Shown here: positions 1-10,894 of the stretch, piece after piece
How positions within the stretch are numbered: the stretch's first letter is position 1
Layout of the letters: every line of letters starts with the position of its first letter
Source: Neoechinorhynchus agilis
Taxonomy: Eukaryota; Acanthocephala
Direction of reading: 5' to 3'
DNA length: 64,000 bases
Assembly (NCBI GenBank): GCA_051530055.1
Contig: CM121341.1
Span: 6,138,001 to 6,202,000 of the forward strand
Position numbers and translations under genes: made by a program
The notes under the pieces: model-generated
What the model was told of the DNA's origin: nothing
Database searches by the model: none
Seen by the model: only the letters and a program-made list of their open reading frames with translations

Positions 1-2743
1 AAGTTTTTCTGCTTCGAAGGACATAAGCGATCGATTGAATGTTTGGCTTTCAGTAGCGTACAAAAGTGTATTATTGCGAGCGGAAGTCGTGATTGTAGTG
101 TGATTGTTTGGGATCTCGTTGCCGAAAAGGGTTTGTTTCAATTGAATGGTCACCTCGATGCAGTCGAATGCCTCCAATTCTCGACGTTCACAAGCAAACA
201 GGAATACATTGTTTCTGGCTCAAAAGATCGAACTTTGCGAATATGGGATATTGAAGTGGGGCAATGTGTAAGATGCATACCGAATTTCCCATCTACAATA
301 TGGTCACTGACCATGATTGACGATCGATTTCTCGTGTGTAGCGATTTGACAAAAATGCTTTATGTCTATTTCTTCAGTTTATCTGAAGAAGATGATCAGT
401 CATCATTTTTAGTGAGACAATTGAGCCCTTTAGTTAGAAGTGGCCGACTAAAAACTAAATCTCTAATCAATTTCGAACATGGTTTCGCGTGCTTGGATTC
501 GTCCGGTAAATGCCTTCAACTGTTTGAGTATGTTGGCTACGAAAAAGCAGTAAATCGGTCTTGTAAGCGTCAAGCCAATGATATAGACTCCCAAGATGTG
601 TTCATAAGATCAAATATCTTTGAGGATAAGCATTCGAAGATGTGGAACGTTTGTTATTGTCCGAATTCGGGATTCGTGGCTGCAACTAACGATAATGCGA
701 TTTGTGTGATTCGACTAAAATCGAACAACCTACCCATGATATCAAAACATTTTGGTGGTCATAGAGATTTTGTTCAATCGCTTTGTATATCGACTGACGA
801 GAAGCTCATTGGTGCATCATCGTTCAATTGTCTTAAAGTTTGGCACACGTAAGTGATACTGCTTTTTTTGTGGATGTGATCAAAAATATTTCCTTTTATA
901 GCGAGTCGCGTCAAGCGTTCCGATCATTTGACGATCTTGAAAATAACCTTAAATGCATTATGTTCACTCGAAATGCCGTCGCAATCATTGCAGGCGATTC
1001 TGCGGGATACTTAATGATATTTAATCTGGTAGAACGACGAATCCAATTGAAGGAAAAAATTCATGGCGACTCAATTGTCGCTGTTGCATTCACTGCTGCC
1101 AATCAAATGCAGCTTGTTAGCGCCTCAAAAGATTGCTCGTTGAGTTTATGGAAACTCGAAAGTGAAAGCTCGCTGATTCCAGCTCATAGCTGCAAATTTG
1201 ACGATCACGTTACTGCTATTGCTTTGACTCCAAATGAAGAGCTGATTGCATGTGCATTAGTAGACTGTACCGTCAAAGTGGTCTTTTCCGGTACTTTGAA
1301 ACGGTTTCTTAATCTCTACGGCCATTCCGGTCCCGTTGTTTCATTGGACGTGAGTTTTGACTCAGAACTTCTAGTAAGTGGATCGACCGATAGAACAATT
1401 CGAATATGGGGTCTCAGATTCGGTGATTGCAGACGATCTTTAGTCTATCATGAAGATGAAATAGTAGCCGTTCGGTTTGTACCACATACCTACCACCTAT
1501 TCGCCGCGTCAAAGGACTCGAAGGTGTCACGGTGGGATGTGGAGCATTTTCAACGAATTCAGATCCTCAAAAAATCTCATTACCGACCCATCTCTTGCAT
1601 GGCTTGTGGTACTCAAACGATCGTGACCGCATCAATGGACCGAACAATTCGACTGTGGCGAAAAACGGATCGAATTGTGTTACCAAAAGTTGAAATCGCC
1701 GAGGTAAGACTTGCGCTCTTTCTTGTTGTCTTCAATCTGCTTGATTAACTGTCTCGGTCTTTTTACCATCTTTGCCAATAATATTAAATTGGCTGATCAT
1801 TTATCAATGTAGACGATATTACCGGGAAAATCTAGATTCCCATTCTCCAATGAAAAATAGTGACTTAAACTGTCAGCTTTGGAAGTTTGGAAAAATTAGT
1901 TTACTGCTTAGTCAACTTTTAGATTTTCTGCTGATGATGAACATACTTTATACTGCACAGCCCGTGTAAGGGATGTTCACTTCAACACTAAAAAAGGATA
2001 ACCGGCTAGCCAGACTTAAAGGAAAAAAATTAGCCATATTAATCAATGCCCACTCTATCGTAATGTCCGTTACTAATTTGCGTGGTGTTCGTTTAGGAGC
2101 AAGGTAGCATTTTTGAGAAGGATGAAACGTCGATTGCTCTTCCACATAAAGGACGTGACGACTTTGTATGCCCAGTTGTCCCTAAAAGTGAAAATTTAAT
2201 TGATTCGGTAAGTTTAACATGGTGCTTAGGCGGATAATATGGATTTATTAGGTTGATACGCTTATTGAAATGCTCGAATTATGCAATGGAAAAAAAGGAA
2301 ATGAAATATCTGCGACAATGATGAACGCATTTAATGTTTCCGTAGTGGAAGATCTCGTTAAATGTCAACTGGAAAAAATCAGACCGAATATCTTATGTTC
2401 TGCGATAGCCATGGTTCCATTTTCACGGATTCCGCATCTGTGCCAACTTCTGCATTCTTGGCTTGAACGTCGAGAAAGCATAGAGCTTTGTGCTAAATGT
2501 ACTTTAGTCATTTTGATTAACCATCAAAGTTCTCTGTCAACTTCAGAGCATGTGGATCTTGTACATAAATTGTGTATTATTGCCAAAATACGCATTAAGG
2601 AATTATACGATGTCGTTGAATATACGACCGCCGCACTAAATGTTGCCCAGTTGAACAAAGCTGACCGTAGCACGTTGATGAACGCACGAAATGCTAAAAA
2701 AAGGAGGATTGTGACAAGCTGGAAAAATGTGTTTTCGACTTAA
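1..2743 (+). CDS. WDR3: WDR3 / UTP12 (DIP2) WD40 protein, 5' partial
   Basis: U3 snoRNP / small-subunit processome WD40 protein, acting in the nucleolus in early 18S rRNA processing. The frame is open from base 1, so the N-terminus lies outside the window. My exons are 1-848, 902-1703, 2097-2207 and 2252-2743; all have GT/AG borders and phases that join, giving about 750 residues (human WDR3 is about 940). Successive WD repeats are visible, for example SGSKDRTLRIWDI and SGSTDRTIRIWGLRFGDC. The stretch after FGDC (SLVYHEDEIVAVRFVP) matches WDR3 rather than the related TBL3. The last exon carries the C-terminal Utp12 helical domain (VPFSRIPHLCQLL, YDVVEYTTAALN) and ends in a basic KKRR region, as in WDR3. 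Introns are 53, 393 and 44 bases. Identity is from recalled family sequence; the splice sites are my reading. Confidence 0.88.
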
Positions 2744-2986
2744 GAAATTCAAAGCGAAGTCCGTTGGGCACCAGTAAATCCATAGGCGATTCAATTGGGC
2801 AGCAGTGAAACTTTTGAACAAAACTGTCGCGCTACATTTCCATACCATTATTGTTGTAAATTTTAAGTTCATTTAACCAATATTCGTGAATCCAATATAT
2901 ATGCGGAACATTTTTAAGATCTTTATTTAAAAGGAAATTATCAAAGCAGTAAGCTAATGTTCTTTCTATAATGTAAAAAATAAGAC

Positions 2987-2992
2987 AATAAA
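2987..2992 (+). terminator. AATAAA poly(A) signal, probably of WDR3
   Basis: A perfect AATAAA lies about 245 bases after the WDR3 stop codon, in an AT-rich stretch with no other gene before 3545. It is the best candidate for the 3' end of that transcript; cleavage is not proven. Confidence 0.45.
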
Positions 2993-3544
2993 CGCATATT
3001 CCCTATTTAAACTAAAAGTTGCCCTCCAAATACTTTACGTGGATCTCTTTCTTGCAATCGTGATTATATAAAGGCAAAGCGTCTAAATATTAAAAATTTG
3101 TATTTGTGCGTTAAATCGGGTTGTTTTTTACCGTGATCTAGTACCTGCTGAAACAATTGTCCAAGAGACTCAGACGAATCACTAGCGATCCGAGCTTATA
3201 AAGCCAACAGGAAGTGACCACTGCATCCGTCCTTTCGACCTTTACAAAAAAAGCGAGCAGCTGTGTGATTTAGAGCGATGGCGTGGATATTTTTCAAATT
3301 CTTTTTTTGTAGACTAAAAAATTTATGCTCTGTCGGTATCATTATGCAAAACAGAAGTTTTCTAACTTATTCCCAATGTTTAGATTTTTTTAATGTTTTT
3401 AATCTGTTTTGTTAAATCCAACATTAGGTTATCATTAAGACGTAACAACTTGAAATTAACGACTATTTTTCTATTTTTGATTCACCGCGTTTGCCGCTTT
3501 AAGTACATAAAAGCCCAAAATCCTTCAATCGAATTCAATTTCAG
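2993..3544. other. Intergenic, AT-rich
   Basis: I see no supported gene. A TTATAAAG sequence near 3196 and a 47-codon open frame from about 3279 were examined, but neither has further support. The segment ends in a pyrimidine-rich TTTCAG directly before the next ATG. Confidence 0.5.
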
Positions 3545-3979
3545 ATGAGCGATAAAAATAGTCCAAAGAAGTCTAAAACTTGCTCTATCGAAGACGAGCA
3601 AAGTTTCCATGCAACCGATTTGCCTGAAGATGTTAAGAAAGCGACTGGAGAATCCAAAACATTATGTTATGAAAGCGCCAAATCATCAGAAATGGATGAT
3701 TCAATGTTACTCAGAAGAAGTGATTGCGCTTGCTTCAAAAAAAGCCAGCGTATAAAAGATTATCTCTTAGCTTATTCGGATATTGAAGCTAGACTACTAC
3801 GATCTCGATCCGGGGAACAAACACTCGACCATTCGAAATTTGGGTCTGATAATAGCGATCCTGAAAATGTGAATACAAATGAACAAGCTATAGTCCAGAA
3901 AATCTTGAAACCATGCCAAGATCCTTTGATGAGAAGACCAATTTTGTTTCGCTCAAGTAATTTCAATATTAAAATTTAA
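3545..3979 (+). CDS. Hypothetical protein, 144 residues
   Basis: Not recognised. It is an ATG-started open frame of 144 residues. The first 60 are polar and rich in Ser, Lys, Asp and Glu (starting MSDKNSPKKSK), probably disordered. They are followed by a short mixed segment, RIKDYLLAYSDIEARLL, that could be helical, and a Lys/Ile-rich end. There is no signal peptide or membrane segment. The ATG follows directly on TTTCAG (3539-3544), a good 3' splice site. The start may therefore be joined to an upstream noncoding exon or be a trans-splice acceptor, as is common in nematodes. It sits between WDR3 and a hairpin repeat. It could also be the last exon of a longer gene. Confidence 0.5.
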   Translation: MSDKNSPKKSKTCSIEDEQSFHATDLPEDVKKATGESKTLCYESAKSSEMDDSMLLRRSDCACFKKSQRIKDYLLAYSDIEARLLRSRSGEQTLDHSKFGSDNSDPENVNTNEQAIVQKILKPCQDPLMRRPILFRSSNFNIKI

Positions 3980-4246
3980 TTATTTCGTCGAAGTGTTCAA
4001 CCATTATATCAAAAGTAATTCGGGCACTGTCAAAAGATAGATTATTTGATCGAATTTTTTCTAAGATTTGTAAGTATGCAAACTACCTATTAGAACGATT
4101 GAAAAACCAATGTTCGATGGCTACCTTCGAACCAATAAAATTAAGTTAATGACATACGCGATATAGTAGACAATGGAGATTCAATAATGAAACGTGCTAT
4201 TATTATGGATATCATCGACAGAGAAAATCCTTCGGGTTAGTCAAAG

Positions 4247-4404
4247 TATTATTTTGGTGATAATCCCGGTAATAGCACATTTGATTTATTGGGGAAATAT
4301 TTCGCGGAGGAGGTAATCTCGCCTCATTTTTAGATGGTCGCCTCGCGAAATATTTCCCATAAACCAGATGTGCTATTACCGGGATTATTTTGACCAAAAT
4401 AATA
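4247..4404. repeat. 158-bp hairpin (MITE-like) element
   Basis: Two inverted arms of about 60 bases face each other across a loop of about 40. The left arm begins TATTATTTTGG and the right arm ends CCAAAATAATA. Both arms share AATCCCGGTAATAGCACAT and GAAATATTTCGCG with a few mismatches. It has no coding capacity. This is the structure of a nonautonomous fold-back or MITE element. The target duplication is unclear: a TA is possible, and TTATGGATAT occurs on both sides at some distance. Confidence 0.75.
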
Positions 4405-4565
4405 TTATGGATATATTAGTGTGGTTGTTTCAAAGTGCCACAAAAAAGTCCCAGCGGCATAAATGTGACATCTAAAAATTGGCTGTTGCTATTTTTTCAA
4501 TGAGAATATCTAAGCTCGACACCTTTGTGAATCAAATTTAAGAACTACGTTTAATTGAACAATTT

Positions 4566-5450
4566 CTAGAACTCGACATTCCATTCCCGATTCATCTTCT
4601 TCACCATTTTTCTAATATACGGATGTTTAAGTATTTGCGAGGATGATAGTCTATCATATACACTGAGTGCCATGCATCCACGTAGAAGATCATATAAATC
4701 CGAGTCGTGTATTGGAGGAAATTGAATGTTGAACATATCAAGTTGAAGAAGTGCAATTTTGTCGTCTGATTGGATGTATTTTTCCTGTGAAAAATACGGA
4801 TTTCCGTAAACCATCTCATATAAAATGCATCCGAGAGCCCAAACGTCAGATTTCATCGAGAATATCCCATAGGGGCGCACTGCGATTATCTCTGGACTCA
4901 TGTAGATGTAAGTACCTCGTATTATTTTCAAATTTGGGAACCGATGGGCCGGAAGCGAGCACCCGAAATCAACGAGCTTCACGTATCCGTCGTAACCAAA
5001 GATGAAATTACTCGGCTTTATGTCTGCATGGATAATTCCCTTGCAGTGAGCATGATGAACAGCCAATACCATTTCGTACCAAAGACGAGTTCTTATATTG
5101 AGAGTTGTATGCTCCTCGATATATTTAAGTACACTGTCCGGTTTTCCTAGGTCCATCACCATACGAACAATCATCCTTTCAAAATCCACTTCATAAAAGT
5201 AAAGACGCATTGCTCGTCTGTCGTCATAAAGTAATCGCAGACATTCGATTTCTATCATCAACTGCTTGTAGAACATGCTAACATTGACGGGGTCCGGGTC
5301 TGAAAATGAACTCTCCTTGACTGCGACTGGAACATTGTATATCTCCATCTCGCCGCGAAATACTTTGTTCTGTCCATCGCCGCCTATTCGTTCTTTTATG
5401 TAAATCTTTTTACCATTGACGATAATAGGATTTATATGGCAGCGCGACAT
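4566..5450 (-). CDS. Mps1/TTK-like protein kinase, kinase domain only
   Basis: Protein kinase of 294 residues that is almost entirely catalytic domain. The order is: short lead with VNGKKIYI (TTK has VKGRIYSI here), glycine loop IGGDGQNKVF (22-31), ATP lysine in VAVK (K45), helix-C Glu near 67-69, catalytic loop HADIKPSN (141-148), DFG (161-163), APE-equivalent SPE, then SDVWALGCILYEM and a C-lobe ending LKHPYI. HAD instead of HRD and the C-lobe pattern point to the Mps1/TTK family (HSDLKPAN in human), the spindle-checkpoint kinases. The long N-terminal TPR/kinetochore region of TTK is absent and there is no intron. It may be a lineage-specific or retroposed paralogue. The active-site residues are intact. 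The start is the first ATG; upstream is non-coding. Confidence 0.85.
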   Translation of the reverse strand: MSRCHINPIIVNGKKIYIKERIGGDGQNKVFRGEMEIYNVPVAVKESSFSDPDPVNVSMFYKQLMIEIECLRLLYDDRRAMRLYFYEVDFERMIVRMVMDLGKPDSVLKYIEEHTTLNIRTRLWYEMVLAVHHAHCKGIIHADIKPSNFIFGYDGYVKLVDFGCSLPAHRFPNLKIIRGTYIYMSPEIIAVRPYGIFSMKSDVWALGCILYEMVYGNPYFSQEKYIQSDDKIALLQLDMFNIQFPPIHDSDLYDLLRGCMALSVYDRLSSSQILKHPYIRKMVKKMNREWNVEF

Positions 5451-6049
5451 TGTTTACAATGGATAATGGAATAGTTGGAGATAATTGTTCGTATTCAGGA
5501 AGCTGAGCTCCCACCAACATACGGTCTTTGCGCATCAAAAATAATCATGTATTCCAAAATCTGGGTCGAAAAACAATATTTTTCAACATTTTGAGAAATA
5601 TTTACTATAGTCGTAAGCACCATTTAAAAATTTTTTACACAAACACATTTGAAATGGAATGCAGTTGATTGCAGCGAATTATGAACTAATTACTTATTTC
5701 TTAAAGCGATTTCAATAGTCAAAGTAATAGATTTAATAATTCCTAATTTGTGATCGATAAATCGGTAAAAGTTGTGTGACAATAGTGTACCCAATTCAGG
5801 TGCTCCTCTTTTTTCCCCGGAATCACTAAATATTAACGTTTTATTCCTTTCTTTTACGAAACAAGAAGCCTCGCATCGAAAACTTTCAAAATTCATTCCG
5901 AAAATCATCACTGTCGCTAAAAGCCAATTGTCATCAGCAAAAGAAATATACTGATATTGTTGTAAGAATCAAATCATGCCCTTTCCAGAGATTTGCTCTT
6001 TTCGATTTTTCGATGAACGTTAACTTTTCTGACGAGAATATTTTATTGT
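5451..6049. other. Intergenic, upstream of the kinase gene
   Basis: AT-rich DNA with no gene I can support. Short overlapping open frames on both strands near 5690-5950 have no start context, domain or splice sites. Confidence 0.5.
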
Positions 6050-6300
6050 AATAAAACGTTTTATTAAGAAACAAAGAATAGTATCCATGTACCTTTGTGC
6101 CCTCGTAAACATTTGAGTTCTGATTTGTTTAAAAACATGCGGTTGTTGATATTGGAGTGAGCGATAGGTCCGGTCGGTTAAGAATATCCGGTCTGGTTAT
6201 TCGCTTCGAATAAGGTTTGTCAGGTTGGATCTTTCTCCAGGTCCATTTCGAGTCATGAAATCCGAGAAGATTGAGCGGTATGAAAAAGGAACGAAGGTAG
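6050..6300 (+). repeat. Dispersed repeat, left copy of an inverted pair
   Basis: The block includes TATCCATGTACCTTTGTGCC and GGTTGGATCTTTCTCCAGG. The first part recurs inverted at about 7095-7300, and the whole block recurs inverted at about 24090-24320, with clear but diverged similarity. The pair at 6.05 and 7.30 kb faces inward like the termini of one element. Alternatively they are independent insertions of one family. No transposase is seen. Confidence 0.55.
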
Positions 6301-6322
6301 AGAGTTTCGAGATAAAGGAGCG

Positions 6323-6688
6323 TTAAAGGAATTGGGATTGTGAGTGTTGTGCTACGACGATAAGCTCGAGTGTTGGCACGGTGACCTTCTCAATAGAAAT
6401 GATAGGCTGAATAAGACGCCTAACAGCACTTCGAGAAGCGGCCTCCCTTGCTTCTTTCAAGCTGCTTGCAGCACAGAACTCACTGATTACGACGTAGTCG
6501 AGCATGAAAACGCACCCAAATCCCATCGGATCAAGGCATCGTTCAGCAATCCACGAGGGAATCATCGTAGGTGTTTGTCCACTTATGCACTTAATCAAAA
6601 TAGTTAGAGCAGATTCTGCTTGAATGGGATACTTTGAAAGAAGATCGAGAATTCTACGGCGTATTTCATTGAGGAGTCCTGGACGCAC
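6323..6688 (-). pseudogene. Possible captured gene fragment, dsRBD-like open frame
   Basis: An open frame of 121 residues between the two inverted repeat copies, on the same strand as the kinase fragment next to it. The part ISEFCAASSLKEAREAASRS resembles the end of a double-stranded-RNA-binding domain (aromatic-rich strand, then an alanine-rich helix with KEA). The resemblance is weak. There is no conventional gene structure around it, so it is more likely a piece of a host gene carried in the repeat than an intact gene. It may also be chance. Confidence 0.3.
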
Positions 6689-6700
6689 TGGATGATACTA

Positions 6701-6874
6701 CCCAAACGTCAGATTTCATCGAGAATATCCCATAGGGGCGCACTGTGATTATCTCTGGACTCATGTAAGTACCTCGTATTATTTTCAAATTTGGGAACCG
6801 ATGGGCCGGAAGCGAGCACCCGAAATCAACGAGCTTCACGTATCCGTCGTAACCAAAGATGAAATTACTCGGCT
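6701..6874 (-). pseudogene. Copied fragment of the Mps1/TTK-like kinase gene
   Basis: 174 bases nearly identical to 4838-5017 in the intact kinase gene, in the same orientation. I see one substitution and one 6-base in-frame deletion that removes two residues before the SPE motif. It spans the region from the NFIFGY segment after the catalytic loop, through DFG, to SDVW; no start or C-lobe follows. The near identity means the copy is young. It lies inside the composite repeat at 6050-7300. Confidence 0.9.
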
Positions 6875-7094
6875 GAGGGAAAGTGTAATGTGCGAGTCCT
6901 ATTCCAGATTTGATTGAAATTGGAGCCCCACAAATTTTGAGGGGGGGAGATACATCAGAGAGTCTCTACGAGAACTTCCGAAAACGGGAGCATTGCAGAC
7001 AGTAGCGTGATTCGGATTCTGATTGAGAAAGTGGTGCGTTAGGCGATATGATTTAAATGAGAAAATAGCAAATGTTTTGCTTCTCTAAACAATA

Positions 7095-7300
7095 ACCACC
7101 AATTCGCCCTCTAGAACCGGCCTTCCAACCTAACCGGATACTCTCAATCGAACGCGAACGGACATCCCTCCGACCAGATATTACCTCCAGAACGAACCGT
7201 CCTCGACTGGATATTCCCATATTAACGGATGAGGACCCAAAGGTACATGGGTCCTCCTAAACCTTTCGTTGTATTTTCAATAAACGTGTTATATACAACA
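7095..7300 (-). repeat. Dispersed repeat, right copy, inverted
   Basis: Reads inverted relative to 6050-6300: CCCAAAGGTACATGGG here against CCATGTACCTTTGTG there, followed by an AATAAACGTGTT tail that matches the outer end of the left copy. With the left copy it brackets about 800 bases holding the kinase fragment and the dsRBD-like frame. Confidence 0.55.
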
Positions 7301-8060
7301 CAACGATTGAAATGTTCATTGTTCGTTAATTTGAAATCGATTGTTGAATCAAAACAATTCAAAAAATTAAAGCAATCAGTAATCTGTAGCTGCATCGGTC
7401 AAGAGTAGGGTTCTCGGTGAATCAACAACGATAGAGGCGCTAAAATTTCGGTTGAAAGCTTACAGCATAGGTGTCATCGTAATTCTTAAGAAATGTGAAT
7501 CATATTTTAGATCATTCAATAACACAGCGGTTTTCCATAAATCGGCAATCGGTTTTTATTCGCCTAATATACTTCGAACCTAAACGAACAAGTGAAGGGC
7601 AAATCGGCTTTTGGGCGCGTTGCACCTGATTGGTTCGTTAAAAAATGACCACGAATGGCGTAATGGCGTTAATTAATGTTTAAAAATCACTGTTGAGTTT
7701 GAACCATTCAAAAAAAGATCTACTGATGGGAGAGAAGGTTTAAAATGCGTCTTGGATTATGAGGACAAACATGGTTTCTTGTGCTTTCAAATCATTTTTT
7801 TCTTTCGGATGAAGCAGTTTTGGTGTTCAAATTGGCTAAAGCGTTTCCCTGTGTCTCGGAGCCGCTTGTTTGTAAGCTACCTAAATTTAAGGTATTTTTT
7901 CGGTGATTTCTGGCGATGATCGGTTTGGCGTACTCTGAGACTCGCGTTTTGCCATACTTTCGCAAAAAAGGATTCTTTCCCTCTCGTCTGTACATAATAA
8001 GGATCCTTTCACTCACGTATATATATCGTCGTTCTCTTCCAATACCGCCTGATTCAGAAT
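7301..8060. other. Intergenic, upstream of the CoA-transferase gene
   Basis: No supported gene. Short overlapping frames on both strands at about 7790-8060 look accidental. The promoter of the next gene should lie here, but I see no certain core element. Confidence 0.5.
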
Positions 8061-9710
8061 ATGGGTTTAATGCATCTCATTCGTCGGCTACCTTCCATGG
8101 CATCCTCGTTAGCGGCAGCCCGGCGACTAATGTCAACGGTGACTAATGAGAAATTCATTTCTTCTCTGGAACTCACAGCCGAACAGGCAGCAGAGAAAAT
8201 CCCTCTTCGAGTAACCTTCGGTTTCTCGGGATTCACTCCTTCGGGATATCCAAAAGCCATTCCTACGGCCTTCGCGAGACGCCTTCAAGCCCTCATCGAC
8301 GCAGGAAAAGCAGGAGATGCTATGATGAATATATACACGGGAGCATCAACTGGAGACGAACTGGACGGCGAGTTGGTTCGTACTGGTCGAGTTGCTCTAC
8401 GAATGCCTTATCAATCTCATAAATCGTTCTGATTCTTTGGTTTTTGCCTTCTAAACAAGATTCAGAACTCTACCGATCTAAGGAACCAGATCAATTCGGG
8501 AAAAGTGGACTTCGTAGATTATCACCTTAGTCACGCCGCCAATGCGGTCCGAAGTGGAATACTGCCCAAAGTGGATGTTTGCGTAGCTGAGATCTGTGAT
8601 GTTACTGCTGATGGAAAGATATTTTTAACTCATGCAGTTGGAAATGTACCAACCTTCCTTGAGCAGGCTTCATCGGTGTTTCTCGAGATCAACGAAAGGG
8701 TCCCGACTGCGATGCGAGGAATGCATGATATCTTTGAAGTTCCTTTGGCTCCACACACCCAACCCATTCCAATCACTCGCGTTCATCAGAGAATAGGTAA
8801 GCCGTATGTGCAGATCGATCCCAAAAAAATCAAAGGAATAGTTCGAACTAACATGTACGATTCAACCAGTGAATTCAGAGCGCCAGACGATGTCAGCAGA
8901 AAGATCGCCGCAAATATTTTGGATTTTTTGCAAGTTGAAATGGACAGTGGCCGTCTCCCCAAAGGAGCAGATATGCCACCCATCCAATCAGGAGTTGGAA
9001 ATGTTGCAAACGCTGTACTTGCTGGAATTATTGAAGATAAACGATACCAGTCGATCAAAATGTACACCGAAGTCCTCCAGGACGCTGTCCTTGACGTGTA
9101 CGATGCTGGAAAATTGAAATTCGCATCTTCTACGTCTCTAACCCTCTCACCCAAATGCCAGGATAGATTACACGACGAGATTGAACGTTTCAAAGAGGTC
9201 ATTATCCTTAGACCTCAAGAAATCTCCAATCATCCCGAAATCATACGTCGACTTGGTCTCGTAGCGATGAATACTGCCCTAGAGATAGACATCTACGGCA
9301 ACGTAAACAGTACGCAGGTACTTGGTTCGGCCATGATGAACGGTATTGGTGGAAGCGGTGACTTCACCCGGAACTCGCGTATTTCGATATTCATGGCTCC
9401 TTCAGTGGCGAAGAAGGGTGCCATTTCGGCCATTGTACCCATGGTTCCACACGTCGATCATAATGAGCATTCCGTTCAGGTTATTGTCACGGAGCAAGGA
9501 TTGGCTGACTTACGAGGACTTTCCCCACAAAAAAGATCGAAGGCTATTATAGAGAAGTGTGCAAGTCCGTTATACAGGGATGCTTTGCTTGATTACGTCA
9601 ATGAAGCTCATAAGAACAGTTTTAAGCTGCACACTCCGGTTGACCTAGTGAACGCTCTTAGTTGGCATGATCGATTCTTGAAATCTGGATCGATGCTAAA
9701 AGCAAAGTAG
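8061..9710 (+). CDS. Mitochondrial acetate:succinate CoA-transferase / acetyl-CoA hydrolase
   Basis: Member of the acetyl-CoA hydrolase/transferase family (bacterial Cat1, nematode ASCT). It moves CoA from acetyl-CoA to succinate in mitochondria and releases acetate. The start at 8061 gives a basic presequence (HLIRRLPSMASSLAAARRLM) typical of mitochondrial import. Family motifs in order: YTGASTGDELDG, RMPYQS, DYHLSHAANAV, QSGVGNVANAV, LEIDIYGNVNST, NGIGGSGDFTRNS and EQGLADLRGLSP. About 530 residues in all, near family length. Exon 1 runs to about 8425 and exon 2 starts at about 8466 (TTCAG before AACTCTACC, reading NSTDLRNQINSGK). The best GT (8426) and AG (8464-8465) are one base out of phase, so the exact junction is unresolved: an unusual splice site, a frameshift or a sequence error. 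Confidence 0.88.
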
Positions 9711-10894
9711 TAAAAGCCGAATTGTCATCGTGTGTGTTCGCTTCACTCGAGAAGTTTATAGCGTCGAGTTTATGCTCCGCCTCAAGAAGATTTCATTGTG
9801 ATCATTGAAGCGGTGTGTGTATGTGTGTGTGTGTGATTTCCCCAACACGAGCAATGATAATCTACTCCGTATTCTGTACCACCGATCCAACGAAGTTAAA
9901 CATGCTATTTCCGGCGTTTTTGCCATGAAAACCATTTGCCGATTTTAGTTCGCCGAATGAACCGAATATAAATTCTTAAATTTAGTTGTTGCACAATTCC
10001 CCATCAGCATTCTTGTGGTCAAACATTTCGTTGTTTTTGTATATTCATGCCAGTACGGAAACATTACATCGCTATTATTTCGCCTTTCCGGACATTCCAC
10101 TTTTTGGACCTTTCAAGGAATTATTAATTGAGGATTGCACTCCGCCAATGAGAACATTAAAGAGAAGAACGTGCCGACTGATTGATCTGAGAGTCATTAT
10201 TCTATCTAAAACGAATTACAGAGGAATTTGTCACAAACACACCAAAAAATGATTGTTTCCGTTTTGATTCGGAACCTTTGTAGTCGAAAAATATCCTCTT
10301 TGGGTGCATTAGACAAAATTTTTGGAAAACATCGAATAATCGCAACTTAAAAGTTCTAGACATCGTAAATTGACTAATTTTTAATTAATTAAGATCCAAA
10401 TGTGATATGTTTTCCACATCTTCAATATTATAAAACTTTGATGTGAATGTCATGTATATTGAGCAAAATAATATAAATCTTGAATTCAAGATCTGTTTAC
10501 GGCCACGACCTTACAATGAAAATTCCTATTAGAAAGGATAAATTTGCAATTTATTTTGTACTATAACCGTTTAGTCAGAGTTCATTTTGGGAATCGATGT
10601 TTGCTAAGTATTCGAAAAATACGTTTTTTCCGATGAGTTCAGGTTGTGACAACAGGGAAGCGTCGAAAATAAATACTTAAGAAATTCATAGGTTCAATGA
10701 ACCAGAAAGGTTCAATTACCCTTTATTTGATTTAAGAAAATCTTAACCTTATATCGTTTTCGAAAAATTTTACTAGCAGCTCGCAACTTTTTTCGAATAG
10801 CAAATCACTCATCCTTACAGGTTCTGTGCGCTTTAGTTGCTTTAAATTTTAAACCATCACCCCAATTTATCCAATCTTGAGGAGATTTGATCAG
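9711..10894. other. Intergenic, with a GT microsatellite
   Basis: A short imperfect (GT)n run lies at 9813-9835. An 88-codon open frame at 9986-10252 has no ATG context, domain or composition that supports it. The rest is AT-rich, with no gene I can support. Confidence 0.5.

Noticed and set aside
3279-3420. 47-codon frame beginning MAWIFFKFFF with a T-rich, Sm-site-like stretch
   Set aside because: Neither a coding signature nor an snRNA-type secondary structure could be supported by eye.
6344-6607. 87-codon plus-strand frame inside the composite repeat
   Set aside because: It is the opposite strand of the dsRBD-like frame, which has the better protein character.
9986-10252. 88-codon frame after the CoA-transferase gene
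   Set aside because: No ATG start, no domain and no splice link; composition matches the surrounding AT-rich spacer.
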